NCBI GenBank assembly: GCA_934394615.1 | Contig: CAKRRJ010000084.1 | Coordinates: 1-9,013, forward strand | Direction of reading: 5' to 3' | DNA length: 9,013 nt | From: an uncultured Lachnospiraceae bacterium | GTDB lineage: Bacteria > Bacillota > Clostridia > Lachnospirales > Lachnospiraceae | Part shown: positions 1-6,393 of the stretch, one piece after another | Numbering within the stretch: position 1 is the stretch's first letter | Layout: every line of letters begins with the position of its first letter | Program-made: the position numbers and the translations under genes | Notes under the pieces: generated by a model | The model's input: only the letters and a program-made list of their open reading frames with translations | What the model was told of the DNA's origin: nothing | Databases searched by the model: none

Positions 1-737
1 CCGAGTGACTGGATAAAGTAAGTATTCTTACATTCCTTTTGGCATATCTCGTAGAGTTTCTGTGTGTTGGAACTATGTCTGCCGCCAATGACAATCATAG
101 CGTCCACTTCAGAAGCAATACGTCTAGCTTCCACTTGTCTCTCCTGTGTTGCATTGCAAATCGTATTTAAAACAAGAATATCATAACCCTTTTTCTCGAA
201 TTTTTCAACTAAATCTTGAAATTTCTTGTAATTAAATGTCGTCTGGGATACGATACACAGTTTTTCGTCTTTTGTTACGGGCAAAGTGTCCACCTGATCC
301 GCGTTTTCCACCACCAGTGTTGTGTCATTTCCCCAACCGCGGATGCCCTGCACCTCCGGGTGGTCCGGACTTCCGATGATGATGACGCGCCGTCCCTCCG
401 CCGTCTGTTTCTCCACAATGCGGTGGATCTTCTTTACAAACGGGCAGGTCGCGTCCACAACTGTGATGTGATGCTTCTCCAAAAGATCGTAGATGTGTTT
501 TCCGACTCCGTGGGAGCGGATCACCACAATACCGTCCGTGAGCGCCGCAAGTTCCTCCTCCGTGTTCAGAACGCGCACGCCCTTCTCCTCAAGATCCTTC
601 ACCACAAATTCATTGTGGATGATAGGTCCGTAGGTATACACCGGTTTCTCGGCTTTTTCAATCTGCTCGTAAACCTGCTCCACCGCGCGCTTCACACCAA
701 AGCAGAACCCGGCCGTTTTCGCAACGATGACCTTCAT
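1..737 (-). CDS. ispH: 4-hydroxy-3-methylbut-2-enyl diphosphate reductase (IspH/LytB), 3' end cut by window edge
   Basis: IspH is the last enzyme of the MEP isoprenoid pathway. It reduces HMBPP to IPP and DMAPP in the cytosol using a [4Fe-4S] cluster. The 245 visible residues carry the family motifs: GFCFGVKRAV at 10-19 with cluster cysteine C12, HNEFVV with H41, SHGVG with H76, DATCP with C98, DHPEV with H126 and E128, SQTT at 164-167, NTICNATQERQ with C194, and GGRHSSNT at 218-225. All three cluster cysteines and the substrate-binding histidines are therefore present. The start ATG overlaps the cmk stop (ATGA, 734-737) and has a strong GAGGAGG site at 745-751, so the two genes are probably translationally coupled. 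The normal IspH C-terminus (at least about 40 residues) lies off the window; in many Clostridia the protein continues into ribosomal S1-type domains, which cannot be tested here. Bases 1-240 are much more AT-rich than the rest of the gene. Identification is secure. Confidence 0.97.
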   Translation of the reverse strand, partial: MKVIVAKTAGFCFGVKRAVEQVYEQIEKAEKPVYTYGPIIHNEFVVKDLEEKGVRVLNTEEELAALTDGIVVIRSHGVGKHIYDLLEKHHITVVDATCPFVKKIHRIVEKQTAEGRRVIIIGSPDHPEVQGIRGWGNDTTLVVENADQVDTLPVTKDEKLCIVSQTTFNYKKFQDLVEKFEKKGYDILVLNTICNATQERQVEARRIASEVDAMIVIGGRHSSNTQKLYEICQKECKNTYFIQSL

Positions 738-1426
738 GAAACGTCCTCCTCAAGACCATGCGCCTTCGCGGTGTCGATGATAGCCTGCACAACCTCATCG
801 ATCGGCATCTCGGAGCTGTCAAGGAGCACGGCATCTTCTGCCTGTTTTAACGGTGCCGTCTCGCGGGTCATGTCTCGGTGGTCTCTCTCGATAATATCTT
901 GCTCAATTTCTTCCAGATTACACACCGTACCTTTTTCTGTGAGCTCTTTGTAGCGCCGCAGGGCACGGACTCTGCTGCTCGCGGTTAAGTAAATCTTAGC
1001 CTCCGCGTCTGGGAGGATGCAGGTTCCGATGTCGCGTCCGTCCATGATGACGTTCTGGCTTGCCGCAAGGCTTCTCTGCAGCTCCAAGAGATGGGCGCGC
1101 ACTGCCGGGTACACGCTGGTAGCGGACGCAGTGTTTCCTACCTCCTCCGTGCGGATGAATCCGGATACATCCTCGCCGTTTAAGATAACCTGCTGCACGC
1201 CTTCCTGATAGCGGATGGTGATGTCCGCGTTCTTCACAGCCTCACTGACCGCTGTCTCATTGGCGGTATCCACGCCGCTTCGCAGCAGATACAGGGCAAT
1301 CGCGCGGTACATGGCTCCGGTGTCCACATAGATAAAGTTCAGTTTCTTTGCCACCATCTTCGCGATGGTGCTCTTTCCGGCACCTGCCGGTCCATCGATT
1401 GCGATGTTAAATGCATGTTTTCCCAT
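734..1426 (-). CDS. cmk: (d)CMP kinase (cytidylate kinase)
   Basis: Cmk phosphorylates CMP and dCMP with ATP in the cytosol, recycling cytidine nucleotides from RNA and lipid turnover for DNA and RNA synthesis. The 230-residue protein has the usual bacterial length. Visible motifs are the P-loop GPAGAGKST at residues 12-20, the NMP-binding DTGAMYRA at 35-42, the DGRDIGT segment at 129-135 followed by PDAEAKIYLTAS, and the lid/phosphate region RDHRDMTRETAPLKQAEDAV at 181-200. The start has an AAGGAGAC ribosome site (1436-1443) about 11 bases upstream. It lies 37 bases after the flavoprotein stop with no terminator or promoter between them, and its TGA overlaps the ispH ATG by four bases. The HI0933-type flavoprotein, cmk, ispH order is, from memory, common in Clostridia. 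Nothing in the protein looks degraded. Confidence 0.97.
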   Translation of the reverse strand: MGKHAFNIAIDGPAGAGKSTIAKMVAKKLNFIYVDTGAMYRAIALYLLRSGVDTANETAVSEAVKNADITIRYQEGVQQVILNGEDVSGFIRTEEVGNTASATSVYPAVRAHLLELQRSLAASQNVIMDGRDIGTCILPDAEAKIYLTASSRVRALRRYKELTEKGTVCNLEEIEQDIIERDHRDMTRETAPLKQAEDAVLLDSSEMPIDEVVQAIIDTAKAHGLEEDVS

Positions 1427-1463
1427 AGCTTATTCGTCTCCTTGTTTCTATCGTTTCATTCCC

Positions 1464-2699
1464 TTACTGCGGAATGGAAATTCCGGCAAGATACCCGGTT
1501 GACCAGGCAATCTGAAGGTTAAAGCCGCCCGTCACCGCGTCAAGATCCAGCACCTCACCCGCAAAATACAGGCCAGCCGTCTTTTTGGACTCCATCGTGG
1601 ACGGGTTTACCTCGCGCACGGACACGCCTCCCTGGGTGATGATAGCCTCCTTATAATCGCGCAGGCCCACCAGGGTGATACAGAAGTCTTTTACCGCCTG
1701 GATCAGCTGATGGCGCTCTTCCCGGGTGATCTCATTGACCTTCTTCTCCGGAGAGATGCCGCTTCGTTCTATGATGACCGGAACCAGCTTGGCCGGAAGC
1801 AGGTGGTTTAAGGAATTTTTGTACTGTTTATTTTTTGCTTCCTCAAAATCGCGCAGGATGCGGGCATCGAGCTGCTCTTCGGAAAGTGCCGGTTTTAAGT
1901 CGATGGAAAGCGTGAGCGGACCTTTCTTTAATGCGGATGCCACATAGCTGCTCGCGGAAAGCAGCACCGGACCGCTGACACCAAAATGTGTAAACAGCAT
2001 CTCGCCAAACTCCTCGTAAAGGACTTTTTTGCCGTTTCGGATCTTCACACTGATATTTCTCAGGGAAAGGCCCTGAAGTTCCTTGCAGACCGGTTCCTTT
2101 GCCTCAAACGGCACCAACGCCGGGGAAAGGTCCGTGATGGTATGTCCCAGCTCTTTCGCAAAGCGGTAACCATCGCCGGTCGAACCGGTAGACGGATAGG
2201 AAAGGCCTCCCGTTGTCACAACCACTGCATCAGCCGGGACCATCTTTCCGCCCCGTTTTAAGCGCACACCGGTCACATGTCCGTCTTCTGCCAGGACATC
2301 GGCAACTTCCTCGTGAAGTTCCACCTCCACACCGAGATCGCGAAGAGCCACCGTCAATGCATGGATGACATCGGACGACTTATCTGACACCGGGAACACA
2401 CGGTTTCCGCGTTCTGTTTTCAGCGGGCAGCCATATTTCTCGATCAGATCCATGATATCCGTGTTCGTAAATGCGTAAAAACTGCTGTATAAGAATTTCG
2501 GGTTGTGGACTACGTTCTGGAACAGCTCTTCGGTATCGCACGCATTCGTGACGTTGCAGCGGCCCTTTCCGGTAATGTAGATCTTTTTCCCAAGTTTCTC
2601 ATTTTTCTCGTAGATGCGGACTTTGTGTCCCACACCTGCTGCGGCGATCGCCGCCATCATGCCTGCGGCACCGCCGCCGATGATGATTACCTGACTCAT
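1464..2699 (-). CDS. HI0933/aminoacetone-oxidase-like (BaiN/RdsA-type) FAD-dependent oxidoreductase
   Basis: This is a 411-residue cytosolic flavoprotein of the HI0933 (YhiN) family; members bind FAD, but the physiological substrate is generally unknown. The N-terminal Rossmann motif GGGAAGMMAA (8-17) is followed by the FAD-ribose acidic residue in IYEKNE (29-34). The family signature GKKIYITGKGRCNVTN lies at 37-52, the second dinucleotide-type segment VVVTTGGLSYPSTGSTGDG at 159-177, and the C-terminal FAD site GLYFAGEVLDLDAVTGGFNLQIAWSTGYLAG at 376-406. The frame is open a further 31 codons upstream, but that stretch overlaps the lipoprotein gene, and the ATG at 2699 starts directly before the FAD motif with GGAGG ten bases away, so I use it. 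It begins 5 bases after the lipoprotein stop and is followed by cmk, which suggests one transcript. BaiN of bile-acid-dehydroxylating clostridia belongs to the same wide family, but nothing here points to bile-acid chemistry. Confidence 0.93.
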   Translation of the reverse strand: MSQVIIIGGGAAGMMAAIAAAGVGHKVRIYEKNEKLGKKIYITGKGRCNVTNACDTEELFQNVVHNPKFLYSSFYAFTNTDIMDLIEKYGCPLKTERGNRVFPVSDKSSDVIHALTVALRDLGVEVELHEEVADVLAEDGHVTGVRLKRGGKMVPADAVVVTTGGLSYPSTGSTGDGYRFAKELGHTITDLSPALVPFEAKEPVCKELQGLSLRNISVKIRNGKKVLYEEFGEMLFTHFGVSGPVLLSASSYVASALKKGPLTLSIDLKPALSEEQLDARILRDFEEAKNKQYKNSLNHLLPAKLVPVIIERSGISPEKKVNEITREERHQLIQAVKDFCITLVGLRDYKEAIITQGGVSVREVNPSTMESKKTAGLYFAGEVLDLDAVTGGFNLQIAWSTGYLAGISIPQ

Positions 2700-2704
2700 A
2701 GTAT

Positions 2705-4828
2705 TTATTCCTCCGTCTGCAGTCCCAGAGCGTTTCGCACGGCACTGCGGTATGTATTCAGTTCCCCGAACTGATAAAAATAGCGGATGCACTCCTGGTA
2801 TCTGCCCGGGCTCTCCTGCGGCTTTCCAGTCAGAACATAGAGCGCGAACGCATCCTCAAACTCCGGAAGCTGCAGAATTTCCGCTTCCCCGGTCTGCGTA
2901 TCTGCCCCCGGCGCGGCATCCGGCCTTGCCGGTTCTTCCATGTTCTTTTCCTTCAGGTTTTCATATTCCTGCAGGTATGTCTCCGGAAATGCCTCTTTTA
3001 ACAGCGTTCCGTATGCGGCAGTCAGGGCTTTGACCACTTCTGTCCGGTTCCGGTAAGAGCCGTCCGGAAGCAGGAAATCTGCCGGATCCACCGATACTTC
3101 CCACTCCGCCGCATCAGAGATTGCTTCCTCCAATGCAGCATGATTCTCCTGCGCGCCAGCGGCTCCAGAAGCTGCTGTTTTTGCTGTGCCTTTTTCAGAT
3201 TCCGCACCGTTCTTTGCCAAAGTTTCGGTATGTTCTCCCACATGCTTCTTCCTGGCAACCGCAGTCTGGAAACTGCCAGTTCCGTCTGTCTCAAACAAAA
3301 GATCGGTCTTCGGAAGACCCTCCTGCGGCGCAAATACTGCCTGGCACAGGCCTTTTAACTGCTCGAGACCGCGTATTTCCAGATCTGCGCTTTCCAGTAC
3401 GGTTCCATCTGGCGAGAAACGTCCGATCAGGCTCTTTTCCGGCGTAAACGAACGGATCTCAATCTCAAAATCATCGCGTCCCTGGATCAGTTCCAGCTGC
3501 TGTCCGGTTTTTGCGTCCTTCCAGGTATAATCTGTACCGTACGGCCCTGAAACATGATCTGCAGGCTCTCCGTAAATTCCAGTGAGCGCGGCTGTCAGCT
3601 CCTCTGTTGTCACACCGCCTTCCGGCGTAATGCTCACCAGATCCAGTGCGTCATCCGTGAAATAATAGCTTGTGGTGAGCGGCTGGTTCAGACCGAACCA
3701 CTTCATCTGAAACTGATATTTTTCGATTGGCTGGTTCTCCCTGTCACGGTTTACCAGGGCAATCTTTCCTGGAATGCCAAGAAGTGCCTGCAGCTCTCCC
3801 GACGAACTTCCGAACGGAATCTCCCCGTGTGGTTCCTGCTCATACTGAAACATCTTCCAGTTATTCTCAAAATGTGCTTTTGCCCGCATGGACGGCGTAT
3901 CCAGGCTCATAATGCCGGAAACCGCCTGGCAGACCGTGTCCACGATCTCGGACAGGCATTCCACATCCACCGTATCCACCGTATCGAGCGGCGTTCCATC
4001 CGCAAATCCCCGGTATTCCTGTCCGATCTCTACCGCCGGGATCTCGTACGAGGCAAAAATGCCATTTTCCATCCCTGCACGCTTTCCATAGTTCCAGGAT
4101 TCGTCTGTGATCTGCGCAGCCGCACTTTTCAAGAGATCCCCAAGCATCGTGTCCTTTCCGTCCTGCGTGCCGAGCACCGTACTCTCATAATCCAGGGAAC
4201 CGCATGGACCAATGGTGATCACGCCGGTCAGGCGCTCTTTTTCACGCTTGCTTAGGCTCTTTGTATAGATGCGCGCGCCAAGCGCGTCCTTTTCGTGGGC
4301 GGACAGACTCACAAAGCGCACTTCCGTATCCGTCGGGATACCAGACAGGATGCGGGCCGTCTCAAGAAATACCGACACGCCCGACGCATTGTTTCCGGCA
4401 CCCGGACTGTCCGGCGCGGAGTCATGCCAGCAGCAGATAAGTAAAATGTCTGCATCCGGGTCATCTGCAGGACGAACCGCGACAACATTGGTGCCAATGA
4501 CTGTCTCATGCTCTGTACGCTCACGAAAACGCTGGCGGTTCACCTGATAGCCATAATCCTTCAGCATGCGCTGGATATAGCGGGCTGCGGAATCCTCCCC
4601 ACGGCTTCCTGCCGGGCGCGGGGCTGCGGAAAGCATAGCCAGCGATTCCTGCAGATAAAAGGAATTGACCTCCTCAACAACCGGGATTTCCCCCGGAACA
4701 TCCTGGTAGGTTCCTCCCTGCTTCTGCGGCAGCACCTTCGTAGACGGACCGGCACATCCGGACAAAAACGCGGCGGCAGCAAGCACAGCGGCCTTTCCCG
4801 CCCGCGTTCTGTTTGATCTCCTGTTCAT
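2705..4828 (-). CDS. large lipoprotein with peptidase-M28-like domain, probably catalytically inactive
   Basis: The product has 707 residues from the ATG at 4828. The N-terminus has basic residues 3-12, a hydrophobic stretch 13-22 and a lipobox L22-S-G-C25, so it should be a lipoprotein on the outer face of the membrane. Residues ~55-305 match the M28 (Zn aminopeptidase) fold pattern: WHDS at 134-137, SPGAGNNASG at 141-150, VRFVSLSAHEKDALGARIY at 170-188, VITIGPCG at 203-210 and GTPLDTVDTVD at 278-288. By alignment to family consensus motifs, the positions that should be zinc ligands or the catalytic acid read W134, N146, H178, G207 and G278; only E179 keeps its identity. A peptidase function is therefore doubtful. 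Residues ~335-525 and ~575-705 form regions I do not recognise, joined by charged or Ala-rich linkers (~530-570 and ~628-650). A TTG 12 codons upstream is open but has no ribosome site. The gene heads the flavoprotein-cmk-ispH cluster. Fold assignment is fairly sure, function unknown. Confidence 0.85.
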   Translation of the reverse strand: MNRRSNRTRAGKAAVLAAAAFLSGCAGPSTKVLPQKQGGTYQDVPGEIPVVEEVNSFYLQESLAMLSAAPRPAGSRGEDSAARYIQRMLKDYGYQVNRQRFRERTEHETVIGTNVVAVRPADDPDADILLICCWHDSAPDSPGAGNNASGVSVFLETARILSGIPTDTEVRFVSLSAHEKDALGARIYTKSLSKREKERLTGVITIGPCGSLDYESTVLGTQDGKDTMLGDLLKSAAAQITDESWNYGKRAGMENGIFASYEIPAVEIGQEYRGFADGTPLDTVDTVDVECLSEIVDTVCQAVSGIMSLDTPSMRAKAHFENNWKMFQYEQEPHGEIPFGSSSGELQALLGIPGKIALVNRDRENQPIEKYQFQMKWFGLNQPLTTSYYFTDDALDLVSITPEGGVTTEELTAALTGIYGEPADHVSGPYGTDYTWKDAKTGQQLELIQGRDDFEIEIRSFTPEKSLIGRFSPDGTVLESADLEIRGLEQLKGLCQAVFAPQEGLPKTDLLFETDGTGSFQTAVARKKHVGEHTETLAKNGAESEKGTAKTAASGAAGAQENHAALEEAISDAAEWEVSVDPADFLLPDGSYRNRTEVVKALTAAYGTLLKEAFPETYLQEYENLKEKNMEEPARPDAAPGADTQTGEAEILQLPEFEDAFALYVLTGKPQESPGRYQECIRYFYQFGELNTYRSAVRNALGLQTEE
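2710..2714 (-). promoter_or_regulatory. ribosome binding site fixing the flavoprotein start
   Basis: GGAGG on the minus strand lies ten bases before the ATG at 2699. It sits in the final codons of the upstream lipoprotein gene, so ribosomes finishing that gene are at the reinitiation site. This supports the short flavoprotein start over the upstream in-frame extension. Confidence 0.8.
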
Positions 4829-4832
4829 GTAA

Positions 4833-4841
4833 CTCCACCTT
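4833..4841 (-). promoter_or_regulatory. ribosome binding site fixing the lipoprotein start
   Basis: AAGGTGGAG on the minus strand ends four bases before the ATG at 4828. The alternative upstream TTG at 4862-4864 has no comparable site. The ATG also places the basic residues and hydrophobic segment at the usual distance from the lipobox cysteine. Confidence 0.75.
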
Positions 4842-4876
4842 TTTATGATATTCCTCTTTTTCAAAACTTAAATCCC

Positions 4877-4885
4877 AGTATAACA
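4877..4885 (-). promoter_or_regulatory. putative extended -10 promoter for the lipoprotein-flavoprotein-cmk-ispH cluster
   Basis: Minus-strand TGT-TATACT is a TGn extended -10 with five of six bases of TATAAT. It would start RNA near 4870, giving a leader of about 40 bases before the lipoprotein ATG. No good -35 lies 16-18 bases upstream (the best I see is TTTCGT), as expected if the extended -10 carries the promoter. It is the only promoter candidate I found for the cluster in the spacer. Confidence 0.5.
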
Positions 4886-4889
4886 CACT

Positions 4890-4912
4890 TTCCCCCACAA
4901 CGAAAGGGGGAA
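4890..4912. repeat. inverted repeat TTCCCCC-(9)-GGGGGAA upstream of the lipoprotein promoter
   Basis: Seven-base arms at 4890-4896 and 4906-4912 are separated by nine bases and cover the spacer and -35 zone of the predicted promoter. No T-run follows on the minus strand, so it is not a standard terminator. It could be an operator or a hairpin in read-through RNA from the aspartate kinase gene. The right arm (4902-4912) can also pair with TTCCCCTTTC at 4943-4952. Confidence 0.4.
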
Positions 4913-4952
4913 CCTCGCGCCGGCCTAAAGCCATATGCGGGATTCCCCTTTC

Positions 4953-4969
4953 AAAAACCGGATCCGGTT
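4953..4969 (-). terminator. possible short intrinsic terminator after aspartate kinase
   Basis: The palindrome AACCGGATCCGGTT (4956-4969) sits 8 bases past the aspartate kinase stop. On the minus strand it forms a 5-bp stem with a GATC loop and runs into TTTTT (4953-4957). The stem is short, so termination may be partial. A T-run is also present on the other side of the palindrome on the plus strand. Confidence 0.5.
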
Positions 4970-4977
4970 CTTCGTTT

Positions 4978-6297
4978 TTAGATTGCTGCAGTAATGAAGA
5001 TGTCATAAATTGCCTTGATGGCGGTCTCGAAGTCAGAGTTCTTCACACCGATGATGATGTTGAGTTCACTGGAACCCTGGTCGATCATCTTGACATTGAT
5101 GCGGGCATGAGCCAGTGCGGAGAAAATTCTTCCGACAGTCCCACGGGTGCCCTTCATACCTCTCCCAACCACTGCAATAAGGGCAAGGTCTGCTTCCAGA
5201 TCTACGAGATCCGGCTCTACCGCGCGGTGGATGCCGGCAATCACAGACTGCTCGTACTCTTCAAATTCGTCCTGATGTACCATAATCGTCATAGTGTCGA
5301 TTCCGGATGGCATATGCTCGAAGGAAATACCGTACTTCTCGAATACACCAAGAACTTTCCTCCCAAAACCAACTTCGGAGTTCATCATGGCCTTCTCAAT
5401 GTTGATGGCACAGAAGCCCTTTCTTCCGGCGATACCGGTGATGGTGTAGCGCGGCTTTCTGCAGGTGCTCTCCACGATGAGGGTACCCTTGTCCTCCGGG
5501 CGGTTGGTGTTGCGGATGTTGATCGGGATGCCTTCTTTTCTTACCGGGAAGATGGCGTCCTCGTGCAGTACGCCTGCGCCCATGTAGGCGAGTTCACGAA
5601 GCTCTTTGTAGGTGATGGTCTCGATGACTTCCGGATTCTCCACAATGCGCGGATCGGTTACCAGGAAGCCGGATACATCAGTCCAGTTCTCGTAGAGATC
5701 TGCGTGGATGGCGCGTGCCACGATGGAACCGGTCACATCGGAACCGCCGCGGGAGAAGGTCTTGATGCTTCCATCATGTTTGGAACCATAAAATCCCGGG
5801 ATTACAGCGCGCTCTACATGCTCCAGGCGCTCGGAAAGCTCCTTGTTGGTCAGCTCTGCCTCAAAGTTGCCGTGCTCATCAAAGAAAATAACCTCGGCCG
5901 CGTCGATAAACTCGTAACCCAGATAATTTGCCATAACGATACCGTTTAAGTACTCACCGCGGGAAGCTGCGTAATCCTTACCGATTCCCTTTACGAAGTT
6001 CTCCTCGATGGTAGCAAATTCATGCTCCAGATTTAAGTTTAAATCCAGACCGTCAATAATCTCCTGGTAACGTGCCTTGATGGCTTCCAGAAGCTTTTTA
6101 TAAGATGCTCCGGTAGATGCTGCTGCGTAGCACTCATACAGCATATCCGTAACCTTGGTATCTTTGCTGTTTCTCTTACCCGGTGCGGACGGAATCACAT
6201 ATCTTCTTGTCTTGTCTGCACGGATGATATCTCCGACTTTCTTGAACTGGCGGGCACTCGCCAGAGAACTTCCGCCGAACTTCACAACCTTCTTCAT
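4978..6297 (-). CDS. lysC: aspartate kinase (monofunctional, two ACT regions)
   Basis: Aspartate kinase phosphorylates aspartate to aspartyl-4-phosphate, the first step to lysine, threonine and methionine and to diaminopimelate for the cell wall. The 439-residue protein starts MKKVVKFGGSSLA, the ATP-binding K-F-G-G-S-S motif. It continues with GEYLNGIVMANYLG (114-127), GFYG (168-171), FSRGGSDVTGSIVA (181-194), WTDVSGFLVTDPR (205-217) and the catalytic-domain end at about 275. ACT regions cover about 285-355 and 370-435, the latter with MIDQGSSELNIIIGV (404-418); they normally give feedback control by amino acids. No homoserine dehydrogenase domain follows, so it is monofunctional. The frame opens 24 codons earlier, but ATG 6297 has GAGGAG ten bases upstream and directly precedes the KFGG motif. 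Transcription appears independent: it has its own strong promoter, a terminator stands upstream, and a weak one follows. Which amino acid inhibits it cannot be told, so the symbol is a family label. Confidence 0.95.
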   Translation of the reverse strand: MKKVVKFGGSSLASARQFKKVGDIIRADKTRRYVIPSAPGKRNSKDTKVTDMLYECYAAASTGASYKKLLEAIKARYQEIIDGLDLNLNLEHEFATIEENFVKGIGKDYAASRGEYLNGIVMANYLGYEFIDAAEVIFFDEHGNFEAELTNKELSERLEHVERAVIPGFYGSKHDGSIKTFSRGGSDVTGSIVARAIHADLYENWTDVSGFLVTDPRIVENPEVIETITYKELRELAYMGAGVLHEDAIFPVRKEGIPINIRNTNRPEDKGTLIVESTCRKPRYTITGIAGRKGFCAINIEKAMMNSEVGFGRKVLGVFEKYGISFEHMPSGIDTMTIMVHQDEFEEYEQSVIAGIHRAVEPDLVDLEADLALIAVVGRGMKGTRGTVGRIFSALAHARINVKMIDQGSSELNIIIGVKNSDFETAIKAIYDIFITAAI

Positions 6298-6307
6298 ATC
6301 GCTGTCT

Positions 6308-6313
6308 CTCCTC
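6308..6313 (-). promoter_or_regulatory. ribosome binding site fixing the aspartate kinase start
   Basis: GAGGAG on the minus strand is ten bases before the ATG at 6297. Another in-frame ATG six codons upstream (6313-6315) overlaps this site and has only a weak GGGAG in front. A small hairpin, CCCGG-(6)-CCGGG (6322-6337), lies just upstream in the leader and leaves the site free. Confidence 0.7.
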
Positions 6314-6350
6314 ATATTGCTCCCGGATCTTTCCGGGGCAGTTATTCCAA

Positions 6351-6379
6351 ATAATACTTTAAATCGCACTTTCTGTCAA
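6351..6379 (-). promoter_or_regulatory. sigma-A promoter of aspartate kinase (TTGACA-17-TATTAT)
   Basis: The minus strand has a perfect -35 TTGACA (6374-6379), a 17-base spacer and a five-of-six -10 TATTAT (6351-6356). RNA should start near 6344, leaving a leader of only about 47 bases. That is too short for a lysine riboswitch or T-box leader. The -35 overlaps a TGTCA-(5)-TGACA inverted repeat. Confidence 0.85.
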
Positions 6380-6388
6380 TACCTGACA
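6374..6388. repeat. TGTCA-ATACC-TGACA inverted repeat over the -35 box
   Basis: Five-base arms separated by five bases; one arm is part of the TTGACA -35 element. Its position suits a repressor operator, but five-base arms are short and can arise by chance around a consensus -35, so this is only a candidate. Confidence 0.3.
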
Positions 6389-6393
6389 AACCG

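Noticed and set aside
216..953. Long plus-strand open frame (245 codons) across the ispH/cmk junction
   Set aside because: It is antisense to two clear enzymes, has no family motifs and no ribosome site; it results from the codon bias of the genes on the other strand.
1464..2699. Bile-acid 7-dehydroxylation (baiN) assignment
   Set aside because: Only broad family likeness; the neighbours are a lipoprotein, cmk and ispH, with no other bai-type gene in the window.
2700..2792. N-terminal extension of the flavoprotein by 31 residues
   Set aside because: It would overlap the end of the lipoprotein gene and puts foreign sequence before the Rossmann motif; the ATG at 2699 has a good ribosome site.
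2705..4828. Lipoprotein gene as a decaying pseudogene
   Set aside because: The frame is intact over 707 codons with signal, lipobox and ribosome site; the loss is confined to catalytic positions, which fits a pseudoenzyme better.
4674..5006. Minus-strand frame of 110 codons across the aspartate kinase/lipoprotein spacer
   Set aside because: It covers the terminator and promoter region and then the lipoprotein start in another frame; no ribosome site or motif.
5107..5949. Plus-strand open frame of 280 codons inside aspartate kinase
   Set aside because: Exactly opposite a conserved enzyme, with no recognisable domain and implausible composition; a shadow frame. The same holds for plus-strand frames at 3554-4255, 6415-6960 and 7771-8268.
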